DNA of 6,077 bases, taken from a bacterium. GTDB lineage: Bacteria; Actinomycetota; Acidimicrobiia; Acidimicrobiales; Bin134. The stretch is taken from contig JAPPKI010000245.1 of assembly GCA_028820035.1 (NCBI GenBank), forward strand, positions 1 through 6,077, in the 5' to 3' direction. The translations under genes were made by a program, and so were the position numbers. Below, piece by piece: positions 1-6,029 of the stretch. The first letter of the stretch is position 1. Each line of letters begins with the position of its first letter. The notes beneath the pieces are model-generated. The model was not told the origin of the DNA. It saw only the letters and a program-made list of their open reading frames with translations, and did no database searches.

Positions 1-552
1 CTCCACGGTGGCCACCCAGTCGCGCATGGCCTCGTTGATGGCGTCCTTCAGCGTCCGGCTGCCCGACAGCGCCGATCGCACCTCGGCCCCCAGAAGCTGC
101 ATTCGGAACACGTTGAGGGCTTGGCGCTCCATGTCCACCTCGCCCATGTACACCACGCATTCCAGCCCCAGAAGGGCGGCCGCGGTGGCAGTGGCCACGC
201 CGTGCTGGCCGGCGCCGGTCTCAGCCACCAGCCGGGTCTTGCCCATGCGAACGGCCAACAGGGCTTGGCCCAGCACGTTGTTGATCTTGTGAGAACCGGT
301 GTGGTTGAGATCCTCCCGCTTCAGCAGCAGCCGCAATCCCAGCTCTTCGGACAGGCGGTGGCACTCGGTGAGCGGCGACGGGCGCCCGGCGTAGTCGGCC
401 AGCAACCGGTTCAGCTCGCTCCGAAAGCTCTCGTCAGCCCAGGCAGAGCGGAACGCGGCCTCCAACTCCTCGCAGGCCGGTACCAGGGTCTCGGGCACAA
501 ACCGCCCCCCGAAATCCCCGAACCGCCCGCCTACAGGCTCGGCCATGGTCAT
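1..552 (-). CDS. trpB: Tryptophan synthase beta chain (N-terminal 184 residues, cut by window edge)
   Basis: PLP enzyme that condenses indole with L-serine to give L-tryptophan, the last step of the pathway, as the beta subunit of the cytosolic alpha2-beta2 complex with TrpA. The frame starts at ATG 552 and stays open to base 1, giving 184 residues of a protein usually near 400. Visible family marks are the N-terminal [10 protein letters not shown] (14-23), GRPSPL (56-61), the PLP-lysine motif HTGSHKINN (84-92, Lys89) and ETGAGQHG (111-118), whose Glu111 matches the catalytic glutamate of the family. The C-terminal half, with the serine-binding and phosphate-binding loops, is outside the window. 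A second in-frame ATG lies two codons downstream (546), and neither start has a good Shine-Dalgarno. It follows trpF after 43 bases on the same strand, so it is probably co-transcribed. The identity is secure; only the exact start is uncertain. Confidence 0.97.
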   Translation of the reverse strand, partial: MTMAEPVGGRFGDFGGRFVPETLVPACEELEAAFRSAWADESFRSELNRLLADYAGRPSPLTECHRLSEELGLRLLLKREDLNHTGSHKINNVLGQALLAVRMGKTRLVAETGAGQHGVATATAAALLGLECVVYMGEVDMERQALNVFRMQLLGAEVRSALSGSRTLKDAINEAMRDWVATVE

Positions 553-595
553 CGCAGCACCACGCGGTCAACTCGTTGGGCAAACACAGCCAAGA

Positions 596-1315
596 TCACT
601 GAAACCGCTCTTCCTGCCAGTCGTAGGGGGCGTCATCATCGGGCTCTTGGACACCGAGCTCTTGATCAGCGGGGTCGGGGCGAGGTGGCTCGGTCTCCCG
701 GGCCGCGTTGATGAAGGCCCGTAACCGGGCCGGGTCTTTGCGGCCGGGCGAGAGCTCCACTCCAGTGGACACGTCCACCCCCCACGGGCGCACCTTGGCA
801 ATGGCCATAGCCACATTCTCCGGGGTGAGCCCCCCGGCCATGATGAGTCGGATCCCGCCGGGCGCACCCTCGGCCAGCGACCAGTCGAACACCTGGCCTG
901 AGCCGGGGTTGTCGGAGTCCACCAGCACCATGTCGGCGCCGTATCGATCGGCCATGGCCAAAGCCCCGCTGCCGCCGGGAAAAGCCTTGATCACCGCCGG
1001 CACCTTCTCGCGAATCAATTGCGTATCGCCGATACTCTCTCGTCCATGGAGCTGGGCCGCTTTCAGGCCGCAGCGGTTGACAATCTCCACCACCCGCTGA
1101 GGGGCCTCGTTCCGGAACACACCCACGGTGAGAACGCCGGGGGGAAGCAGCCGCACGATCTCCTGTACTCGGGGCGGGGCGATCTGACGAGACGAGGGGG
1201 CCATGACGAAGCCCACCGCGTCGGCGCCCAGCGCGGTGGCCAGCAGGGCGTCGTCGGCGGAGGTGATGCCGCAGATCTTGATGAACACTGGCTCCAAAAC
1301 TACCGGCTGACTCAC
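596..1315 (-). CDS. trpF: Phosphoribosylanthranilate isomerase with acidic C-terminal tail
   Basis: Catalyses the Amadori rearrangement of N-(5-phosphoribosyl)anthranilate to CdRP in tryptophan synthesis; a cytosolic TIM-barrel enzyme. The 239-residue product shows KICGIT (13-18, with Cys15 as the expected general base), SSRQI (41-45), a VFRN strand (66-69), QLHG (88-91), LVDSD (131-135, Asp133 as the expected acid), AGGL (160-163) and the phosphate-binding GVDVSTGVE (179-187). The barrel ends near residue 206. The last 33 residues are an added tail rich in Asp, Glu and Pro, ending PYDWQEERFQ, which makes it longer than the usual 200-210. The annotated start is GTG 1315. An alternative GTG at 1288, just before FIKICG, has a GGAG three bases upstream, so the first nine residues are uncertain. 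It lies 15 bases after the ygfZ stop, which implies an operon. The function is secure. Confidence 0.95.
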   Translation of the reverse strand: MSQPVVLEPVFIKICGITSADDALLATALGADAVGFVMAPSSRQIAPPRVQEIVRLLPPGVLTVGVFRNEAPQRVVEIVNRCGLKAAQLHGRESIGDTQLIREKVPAVIKAFPGGSGALAMADRYGADMVLVDSDNPGSGQVFDWSLAEGAPGGIRLIMAGGLTPENVAMAIAKVRPWGVDVSTGVELSPGRKDPARLRAFINAARETEPPRPDPADQELGVQEPDDDAPYDWQEERFQ

Positions 1316-1330
1316 TCCGGACTTGGGTTG

Positions 1331-2206
1331 TTAACGGGGAACGGCTGACGCCTGGGCCGGACAGCCAGCCACACTCACTTCAGCGGGCATCTCCACGGCG
1401 CGCTTGATGTAGCCCAGCGCCACCGTGCTACCGGTGACCTCGTCCCAGGCCGCGCTGGTGATGGTGCCGATTTCAGCACCGTCGGAGGCGGTAATGGAGT
1501 CGCCGGAGGCCAACTCAGCCCGGTGGTCCAGGGTCAGCAATCGAAGGTACCGGGGGGCGGTGCTGCCCCGGGAGTCCATGCGGGCCACCAACTCCTGGCC
1601 GGTGAAGCACCCCTTGGTGAAGCTCACCGTGAAGGGAACCACCTCGGCCTCGGCCGGGATGGTGCGCTCGTCGATGTCCACCTCCATGCGGGGAAACCCG
1701 CACCTGATCCGATGGGCCTCCAGGGCTTCAGGACTGATTCGGGGCACGTCGTTGGACACCTCCGGCGCGGGGCCGAGCACATCGACCCCGCCGGTGGGAA
1801 CCGGGCCGACAACCTCCCCGGAAACAGATGCATGTTCAGCTTCGGGGCCGCGCACCGCGATGCACTGCCAGTGGAGCGGGTCCAGGGTCACGTCGGTGCG
1901 GAGCATGAACCGCTTGAGCCGGGCGGTGACCTGCTCCAGCGGCCCGTCGGTGTCGAGAATGAACCGGTCGGCGGCCTGGCGGCTCACTCGCACCAGGGCG
2001 TCGATGCGCCCCTGGGGTTGCAGGATGAGCGACCAAGCGCACTGGCCGAGGGCCAAACCGGCCACATCCTGGCTGAGCTGGCCCTGCAAGAACGCCTCGG
2101 CGTCGGGGCCGGCCACTGCCAGCACCGCCCGCTCAGTGGGGCAGGCCCCCACCGCAGTGCTCAGATCAACAGGAGTGCTCACGCCAGGCCAATCATGCCA
2201 TGCCAT
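1331..2206 (-). CDS. ygfZ: YgfZ/GcvT-like folate-binding protein
   Basis: Folate-binding protein of the YgfZ family, related to the aminomethyltransferase GcvT. In E. coli the family supports assembly or repair of some Fe-S enzymes and affects tRNA thiomethylation; its precise chemistry is unsettled. The 291-residue product has the family signature KGCFTGQE at 198-205 with the conserved Cys200, followed by LVARMDSRG. Near the N-terminus are FLQGQLSQDV (39-48) and LQPQGRIDALV (62-72), the folate-domain strands typical of the family. The C-terminal part (about 215-285) fits the small beta-barrel domain. The start is ATG 2206, only three bases after the trpE stop, so translation is probably coupled to trpE; GTG 2182 is an alternative. 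YgfZ has no step in tryptophan synthesis, so its place between trpE and trpF is a matter of co-expression rather than pathway. A true aminomethyltransferase is unlikely given the signature and the length. Confidence 0.9.
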   Translation of the reverse strand: MAWHDWPGVSTPVDLSTAVGACPTERAVLAVAGPDAEAFLQGQLSQDVAGLALGQCAWSLILQPQGRIDALVRVSRQAADRFILDTDGPLEQVTARLKRFMLRTDVTLDPLHWQCIAVRGPEAEHASVSGEVVGPVPTGGVDVLGPAPEVSNDVPRISPEALEAHRIRCGFPRMEVDIDERTIPAEAEVVPFTVSFTKGCFTGQELVARMDSRGSTAPRYLRLLTLDHRAELASGDSITASDGAEIGTITSAAWDEVTGSTVALGYIKRAVEMPAEVSVAGCPAQASAVPR

Positions 2207-2209
2207 TCA

Positions 2210-3718
2210 TTACAGTCGACTCCGGCTCATCCGCCGGGCTGCGGGCACGGCCAGCAGCAGGGCTCGGGCTTTGTTGCGGCACTCCAGGTCTTCCTGTTCG
2301 GGGATGCTGTCGGCCACGATGCCGGCCCCGGCCTGCACCGAGGCCCGCCCGCCTTGGATCACCATGGTGCGGATGGCGATGGCGGTGTCGATGTTCCCCG
2401 AGAAGTCCAGGTATCCCACCACACCGGCATAGGGCCCCCGCTTCACCGGCTCCAGGTCGTCGATGATCTCCATGGCCCGCACCTTGGGCGCCCCCGACAC
2501 CGTTCCCGCGGGCAGGGTGGCCCGCAGCACGTCCACCGGAGTGCGGCCCGGGGCCAGATCGCCCGATACCTGCGAGGTTAGGTGCATCACGTGGCTGTAC
2601 CGCTCCAGGGTCATCATCTCGTCCACTGTCTCGGTGCCGAAGGTCACCACCCGGCCCACATCGTTGCGGGCCAAGTCGAGCAGCATGATGTGCTCGGCGA
2701 TCTCTTTGGGGTGCTCGGACAGCTCGGCGGCCATCCGGCGCTCCTCGGCCTCGGTGCGGCCCCGGCGGCGAGTGCCGGCGATGGGCCTAGAGATGACCCG
2801 CCCATTGAGCAGTTGCACCATGGGCTCCGGCGAGCACCCCACCAGCGACACTTCGGGCAGGCGTACGAAGTACATGTAGGGGCTGGGGTTCACCTGGCGC
2901 AGCGAGCGATACACGTCGAATGGCTCGGCCTCCAGGTCGAAGTCGTAGCGCTGGGCCAGCACCACCTGGAATATGTCGCCGGCCAGGATGTGCTCCTTGG
3001 CCGCCTCCACCGCGTCGCAGAAGCTCTGCGGGCCCATGGAGGACACCACCTCGGGAAGCTCCTCTTCTTCAACGGGGGGCTCCAGCAGCGGCTCGGCCAC
3101 CGGCCGGGCCCCGTCGGCGGCCAGCTGCTCGAGGGCTGAAGCGGCGCGGTCATAGGCGGCGTCGATCTCAGCTTTGGAAGATCCCGGAGGGACGATCACG
3201 TTTTCGATCAGGATCACCCGCTGACGCCAGTGGTCGAACACCGCCAACTCGCCGATCACCGACAGCACCGCGTCGGGAAGTTCCTGATCGTCCGCGGGCA
3301 CATCGGGCAGATGCTCCACTTCTCGGACCACGTCGTAGCCCAGATAGCCCACGAGACCGCCATGCAGTGGGGGCAGGTCGTCGATAACCGGCGACTGCCA
3401 CTGCGACAATATGTGCTCGATCGCGGCCAGCATCCCCTGGTCGAGCGGGGTTCCCTCGGGAAATTGCCCGGTGGCGGTCACCTGGCGGCCGCGAGCCACC
3501 AAGGTTCCCAGGGGACGGCGACCAATGAAGGAGAATCGGCTCCAGCGTTCGCCGTGCTCCACCGACTCCAGCAGAAAGCCGGGCTCGTCGCCCACAGTGC
3601 GCACGAAGGCGGCCACCGGGGTGGTGAGGTCGGCCACCAACTCCCGCCACACCGGCACTACTGGCCACTTGGCGGCCAGCCGGTGGAACTCTTGGCGGTC
3701 GGGGCTTATCGCGGTCAT
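2210..3718 (-). CDS. trpE: Anthranilate synthase component I
   Basis: Converts chorismate to anthranilate, the committed step of tryptophan synthesis, using ammonia supplied by the glutamine amidotransferase TrpG, which is not in this window. The product is 502 residues, normal for the family. The N-terminal domain has the LLES motif (49-52) that forms part of the tryptophan feedback site, and WSRFSFIG (59-66). The chorismate-binding domain has PIAGTRRRG (312-320), DLARND (348-353), HLTSQVSG (379-386), PAGTVSGAPK (403-412), YAGVVGYLDFSGNIDTAIAI (430-449) and QAGAGIVADSIPEQE (462-476). All are intact, so it should be active and inhibited by tryptophan. An acidic linker (about 213-225) separates the domains. 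PIAGT and LLES favour TrpE over PabB. The start ATG 3718 overlaps the stop of a 13-codon micro-ORF as ATGA. Upstream spacing to hisI is 48 bases and no strong Shine-Dalgarno is seen, so translation may depend on coupling. Confidence 0.97.
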   Translation of the reverse strand: MTAISPDRQEFHRLAAKWPVVPVWRELVADLTTPVAAFVRTVGDEPGFLLESVEHGERWSRFSFIGRRPLGTLVARGRQVTATGQFPEGTPLDQGMLAAIEHILSQWQSPVIDDLPPLHGGLVGYLGYDVVREVEHLPDVPADDQELPDAVLSVIGELAVFDHWRQRVILIENVIVPPGSSKAEIDAAYDRAASALEQLAADGARPVAEPLLEPPVEEEELPEVVSSMGPQSFCDAVEAAKEHILAGDIFQVVLAQRYDFDLEAEPFDVYRSLRQVNPSPYMYFVRLPEVSLVGCSPEPMVQLLNGRVISRPIAGTRRRGRTEAEERRMAAELSEHPKEIAEHIMLLDLARNDVGRVVTFGTETVDEMMTLERYSHVMHLTSQVSGDLAPGRTPVDVLRATLPAGTVSGAPKVRAMEIIDDLEPVKRGPYAGVVGYLDFSGNIDTAIAIRTMVIQGGRASVQAGAGIVADSIPEQEDLECRNKARALLLAVPAARRMSRSRL

Positions 3719-3756
3719 AAGAGCGCCCGGCTGCGGTCGGGACTGATCACGGTCAT
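3695..3756 (-). repeat. Imperfect 24-bp direct repeat at the trpE start
   Basis: Bases 3695-3718 (the first eight codons of trpE) and 3733-3756 (just upstream) match at 21 of 24 positions in the same orientation, offset by 38 bases. The ATGACC beginning and CCCGACCGC end are identical, and the three differences lie between them. The sequence after each copy (towards lower coordinates) does not match. Because 38 is not a multiple of three, the upstream copy is out of frame with trpE. The pattern fits an old local tandem duplication of a translation start. Confidence 0.75.
3715..3756 (-). other. 13-codon micro-ORF overlapping the trpE start
   Basis: Between hisI and trpE an ATG at 3756 opens a frame reading MTVISPDRSRALL, whose TGA stop shares the trpE start as ATGA. 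Its first eight residues differ from those of TrpE (MTAISPDR) by one residue. It has no tryptophan or histidine codons, so it is not a classical attenuator leader peptide. It begins ten bases after the hisI stop, and its frame matches neither hisI nor trpE. It may be translated and pass ribosomes to trpE, or it may simply be a relic of duplication. A single-base assembly error could also have split a longer TrpE N-terminus here. I see the frame directly; expression is not shown. Confidence 0.4.
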
Positions 3757-3766
3757 GCCGTCCAGA

Positions 3767-4141
3767 TCACGAAGACGGCGGCAATGGCTCGTCGAACGAG
3801 CGAAAGAAACACGAGTACTTCCCGAGGTGGCAGGCGCCGCTGCCCTCCTGCTCCACGATAAACAGCAGGGTGTCGCCGTCGCAGTCGTAGAACGCTTCTC
3901 GCACGTATTGACGGTCGCCGGAGGTCTCCCCCTTGCACCAGTACTCCTGGCGGGATCGGCTCCAAAACCAGGTGCGTCCGGTTTCCAACGTGCGCTCCAA
4001 CGAATCCCGGTTCATCCATGCCATCATCAGCACCTGGCCCCCGTCATGGTCCTGCACGATGGCCGGAACCAGCCCGTCGCTGTTGTACGTCACCTGGTCC
4101 AGCGTTCCCGGGGCAGCTTCTATTGGCGTGATTGCTGGCAT
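3767..4141 (-). CDS. hisI: Phosphoribosyl-AMP cyclohydrolase
   Basis: Opens the adenine ring of phosphoribosyl-AMP to give ProFAR in histidine synthesis; a small cytosolic metal-dependent homodimer. The 124-residue product is the right size for a stand-alone cyclohydrolase, with no fused HisE (PRA-PH) domain. Visible motifs are [19 protein letters not shown] (37-55), [16 protein letters not shown] (60-75), DCDGDTLL (86-93) and ACHLGKYSC (103-111). Asp86, Asp88 and Asp90 with Cys104 and Cys111 fit the family's Mg and Zn ligands. The start is ATG 4141 with only a weak G-rich stretch just upstream. It follows the GroES-like gene after 54 bases and precedes trpE by 48 bases, giving the hisI-trpE adjacency familiar from actinobacterial clusters. 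It is separated from hisF by two unrelated genes. The identity is secure. Confidence 0.96.
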   Translation of the reverse strand: MPAITPIEAAPGTLDQVTYNSDGLVPAIVQDHDGGQVLMMAWMNRDSLERTLETGRTWFWSRSRQEYWCKGETSGDRQYVREAFYDCDGDTLLFIVEQEGSGACHLGKYSCFFRSFDEPLPPSS

Positions 4142-4163
4142 AGCCCCATCGTAGGAGCAGACT

Positions 4164-4193
4164 CCGGCCCGGTTAGAGCCATTTGCGGGCCGG
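4164..4193 (-). terminator. GC-rich hairpin just downstream of the GroES-like gene
   Basis: CCGGCCCG at 4164-4171 and CGGGCCGG at 4186-4193 form a perfect 8-bp stem around a 14-base loop. The hairpin begins two bases after the stop codon of the GroES-like gene and ends 22 bases before the hisI start. There is no T-rich tract after it, so it is not a standard intrinsic terminator. It could weaken read-through, or protect the 3' end of the groES message. The pairing is seen directly; the role is inferred. Confidence 0.4.
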
Positions 4194-4195
4194 GA

Positions 4196-4552
4196 TCAGA
4201 GGTACAGGCCGGTGCTGCCCTCGTCGAGGCGGGGGGCGGCCACGGCATGGATGTCCCGCTCCCGCAAAATGAGATAGTCGGCGCCCCGCACCTCCACCTC
4301 GTAGCGGTCCTCGGGATTGAACAGCACTTGGTCGCCCGACTCCACCGTGCGGACGTTTGGACCCACCGCAATGGCCTCGGCCCAGGCCAGGCGCTTGCCC
4401 ACCTGGGCGGTGGCCGGGATGAGGATGCCGCCGGTGGTGCGCCGCTCTCCCTCGGGGACGTCGAGCTGCACCAAGATGCGATCGTTGAGCATCTTGATGG
4501 GGAGTTTGTCCTCGGGCGCGACTTGACTCGCGCTCTTTGCTGCCTTGGCCAT
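4196..4552 (-). CDS. GroES-like co-chaperonin (Cpn10 family), no groEL alongside
   Basis: Cpn10 proteins form a heptameric lid on the GroEL chaperonin and assist protein folding in the cytosol. The 118-residue product matches the family over about residues 18-105: a MLNDRILVQ first strand (21-29), a mobile-loop-like segment with GGILIP (41-46), WAEAIAVGP (57-65), SGDQVLFNP (72-80) and the closing YLILRERDIHAV (93-104). It is longer than the usual 95-100 residues, with a charged N-terminal extension of about 18 and a C-terminal tail of about 13. No groEL is next to it, unlike a housekeeping groESL operon, so it may be a secondary or divergent co-chaperonin. I leave the symbol empty for that reason. 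ATG 4552 has no Shine-Dalgarno upstream. It is divergent from the alpha/beta hydrolase gene. Family membership is fairly sure; the partner is unknown. Confidence 0.85.
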   Translation of the reverse strand: MAKAAKSASQVAPEDKLPIKMLNDRILVQLDVPEGERRTTGGILIPATAQVGKRLAWAEAIAVGPNVRTVESGDQVLFNPEDRYEVEVRGADYLILRERDIHAVAAPRLDEGSTGLYL

Positions 4553-4561
4553 GGGGTGTCA

Positions 4562-4571
4562 ACGCTACCGT
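4562..4571. promoter_or_regulatory. Possible symmetric divergent -10 region
   Basis: The 28 bases between the divergent start codons contain TACCGT on the plus strand (4566-4571) and TAGCGT on the minus strand (4567-4562). Both fit the loose actinobacterial -10 form TAnnnT and share the central TA. Each ends exactly nine bases before the start codon of its gene: ATG 4581 on plus and ATG 4552 on minus. This would give leaderless or nearly leaderless transcripts, in keeping with the poor Shine-Dalgarno sequences. I see no convincing -35 element on either side. The motif is short and could be chance. Confidence 0.3.
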
Positions 4572-4580
4572 GACGGGTAT

Positions 4581-5216
4581 ATGACCGACGACTCCGGGCC
4601 GACTGCCACCACATTGACCACCGCTGACGGCCTCAGCCTCGAGGCGCAGTGGGCAGTGCCCGACGAGCCCCGGACCAGGGTGGTGATTTGCCACCCCCAT
4701 CCCCAGTACGGGGGCAACATGTACTCGCTGGTGGTTTCCACCCTGTTCACCCACCTGGTGAGCGCCGGGTGTGCGGTTCTGAGATTCAACTTCCGAGGAG
4801 TGGGGGGCTCTGAGGGCGAACACGATTTCGGCGAGGGCGAGCAGCTCGACGTGCGGGCCGCGGTCGAGGCCATGGCCGCGGGCGGCGACGGCCAGTGCCC
4901 CCTGGTGCTGGCCGGATGGTCGTTCGGGGCCGACATGGCGCTGACCTGCGATGCCCCGGAGCTAGCGGGCTGGTTCCTGGTGGCCCCCCCACTTCGGGTG
5001 GTCAACGCCGACCGCTTCAAGGCCGCGGCCGATCCCCGCCCCAAGTGGTTGGCCGTGCCCGAGCGGGATCAGTTCAATCCCCCCGATGAGGCCCGAGCCA
5101 CCATCACGAACTGGTCAAACGCCGAGATCCACCCCGTGGGCGGTGCCGACCACTTCCTCGTCGGCCGCACCGACCGGCTCAACACCCTGATTGACGAGTT
5201 TCTGGCCAGCCTCTAG
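4581..5216 (+). CDS. Alpha/beta hydrolase of the COG2945 type
   Basis: Predicted cytosolic serine hydrolase of unknown substrate. The 211-residue product carries CHPHPQYGGNMYSLVV (38-53), in which HPHP-x-x-GG is typical of the COG2945 and dienelactone-hydrolase-like groups and forms the oxyanion region. It is followed by RFNFRGVGGSEGE (68-80), the nucleophile elbow GWSFGA (112-117, Ser114), an acid at Asp163 in PERDQFNPP (160-168) and His191 in ADHFLVG (189-195). The triad is complete and no signal peptide or membrane segment is seen. I chose ATG 4581; upstream in-frame ATG 4551 would lie on the GroES-like gene's start codon and add ten residues of no family likeness. It is the only plus-strand gene here, convergent with hisF and divergent from the GroES-like gene, and interrupts the his gene order. 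Esterase or thioesterase activity is possible but not shown by the sequence. Confidence 0.9.
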   Translation: MTDDSGPTATTLTTADGLSLEAQWAVPDEPRTRVVICHPHPQYGGNMYSLVVSTLFTHLVSAGCAVLRFNFRGVGGSEGEHDFGEGEQLDVRAAVEAMAAGGDGQCPLVLAGWSFGADMALTCDAPELAGWFLVAPPLRVVNADRFKAAADPRPKWLAVPERDQFNPPDEARATITNWSNAEIHPVGGADHFLVGRTDRLNTLIDEFLASL

Positions 5217-5251
5217 TCCCGAGCCGGTTGCCGATCAGGCGTCGGCGGGAC
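5216..5251. terminator. Hairpin between convergent hydrolase and hisF genes
   Basis: An interrupted inverted repeat spans both stop codons: GTCCC (5216-5220) pairs with GGGAC (5247-5251), GCCG (5223-5226) with CGGC (5243-5246), and GCC (5230-5232) with GGC (5238-5240), around a five-base loop. This gives twelve pairs with small bulges and would fold on either strand. Only 17 bases lie between the two stop codons, so a shared bidirectional terminator here would make sense. There is no T-tract on either side, which lowers confidence for intrinsic termination. Confidence 0.4.
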
Positions 5252-6029
5252 GGATGGGAATGCCAGCGGCCGCCATGTGAAGCTTGGCCTCGGCCACGGT
5301 GTGCTCGCCGAAGTGGAAGATGGACGCGGCCAAAACGGCGTCGGCCCGGCCTTCGAGCACGCCTTCCACCAGGTGGTCCAGGGTGCCCACTCCCCCGCTG
5401 GCGATTACCGGCACGTTGGTCACCTCTACCACCGCCCGGGTCAGCTCCAGATCGAAGCCGTCCCGGGTGCCGTCGCGGTCCATGGAAGTGAGCAGGATCT
5501 CCCCTGCGCCCAACTCGGTCACCCTGATGGCGTACTCAATGGCGTCGATCCCGGTGGGGGTGCGGCCTCCATGGGTGAATATCTCGAAGGGGAAAAAGCC
5601 GCCGTTGGTGCGGCGGGCATCGATGGATGCCACCGCGCACTGGCTTCCGAATTCGTCGGCGATCTCGGCCACCAGTTCGGGGCGATTGACCGCCGCGGTA
5701 TTCACCGACACCTTGTCGGCTCCGGCCCGCAGCAGGCGTCGGGCGTCGTCCACGGTGCGGATGCCCCCGCCGATGGTGAACGGGATGAACACTTCCTCGG
5801 CAGTGCGATGCACCAGCTCCAAGGTGGTCTCCCGTCGATCCGATGACGCGGTGATGTCCAAGAACACCACCTCGTCGGCCCCCTGCTGGTCGTAGCGGGC
5901 AGCCAACTCCACCGGATCGCCGGCGTCGGTCAGATCTACGAAGTTGACCCCCTTCACCACCCGCCCCGCGTCCACGTCCAGGCAGGGAATGATCCGGGCG
6001 TTGCTAGGCACGGTTGCCGAGGTGCTCAC
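5235..6029 (-). CDS. hisF: Imidazole glycerol phosphate synthase, cyclase subunit
   Basis: With the amidotransferase HisH it converts PRFAR and ammonia to imidazole glycerol phosphate and AICAR, linking histidine and purine synthesis; a cytosolic TIM barrel. From GTG 6029 the product has 264 residues, near the usual 250-260. Motifs are [19 protein letters not shown] (12-30, catalytic Asp18), [13 protein letters not shown] (50-62), FTIGGGIR (84-91), KVSVNTAA (106-113), ASIDARR (134-140, catalytic Asp137), THGGRTPTG (152-160), TSMDRDGT (181-188) and VIASGGVG (208-215). The loop after DARR is a few residues longer than in many homologues, which is common in actinobacteria. GTG 6029 is chosen over a GTG at 6068 because it overlaps the upstream hisA stop as GTGA and removes 13 residues of no family likeness. 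The identity is secure. Confidence 0.97.
   Translation of the reverse strand: MSTSATVPSNARIIPCLDVDAGRVVKGVNFVDLTDAGDPVELAARYDQQGADEVVFLDITASSDRRETTLELVHRTAEEVFIPFTIGGGIRTVDDARRLLRAGADKVSVNTAAVNRPELVAEIADEFGSQCAVASIDARRTNGGFFPFEIFTHGGRTPTGIDAIEYAIRVTELGAGEILLTSMDRDGTRDGFDLELTRAVVEVTNVPVIASGGVGTLDHLVEGVLEGRADAVLAASIFHFGEHTVAEAKLHMAAAGIPIRPADA

Noticed and set aside
2193..2210. Five-codon frame starting at an ATG that overlaps the trpE stop (TAATG)
   Set aside because: It ends almost at once inside ygfZ, is in a different frame, and has no supporting signal; ATG 2206 suits ygfZ.
1523..2581. A plus-strand open frame of 352 codons opposite ygfZ and the end of trpE
   Set aside because: Low-complexity His/Gly/Arg-rich product, antisense to two clear genes; a codon-bias shadow.
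3715..3756. Classical trp leader-peptide attenuator before trpE
   Set aside because: The micro-ORF has no Trp codons, and the 48-base gap has no room for alternative hairpins with a terminator.
4557..4562. A perfect TTGACA on the minus strand just before the GroES-like start
   Set aside because: It ends only four bases before the ATG, so any matching -10 would fall inside the gene, and none is visible there.
3230..4573. A long plus-strand open frame of 447 codons opposite trpE, hisI and the GroES-like gene
   Set aside because: It is antisense to three well-recognised genes, its sequence has no family likeness, and long empty frames opposite high-GC genes are expected from codon bias.
4173..4823. 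A minus-strand open frame of 216 codons opposite the hydrolase and overlapping the GroES-like gene in another frame
   Set aside because: It covers two genes with clear motifs and itself shows none.
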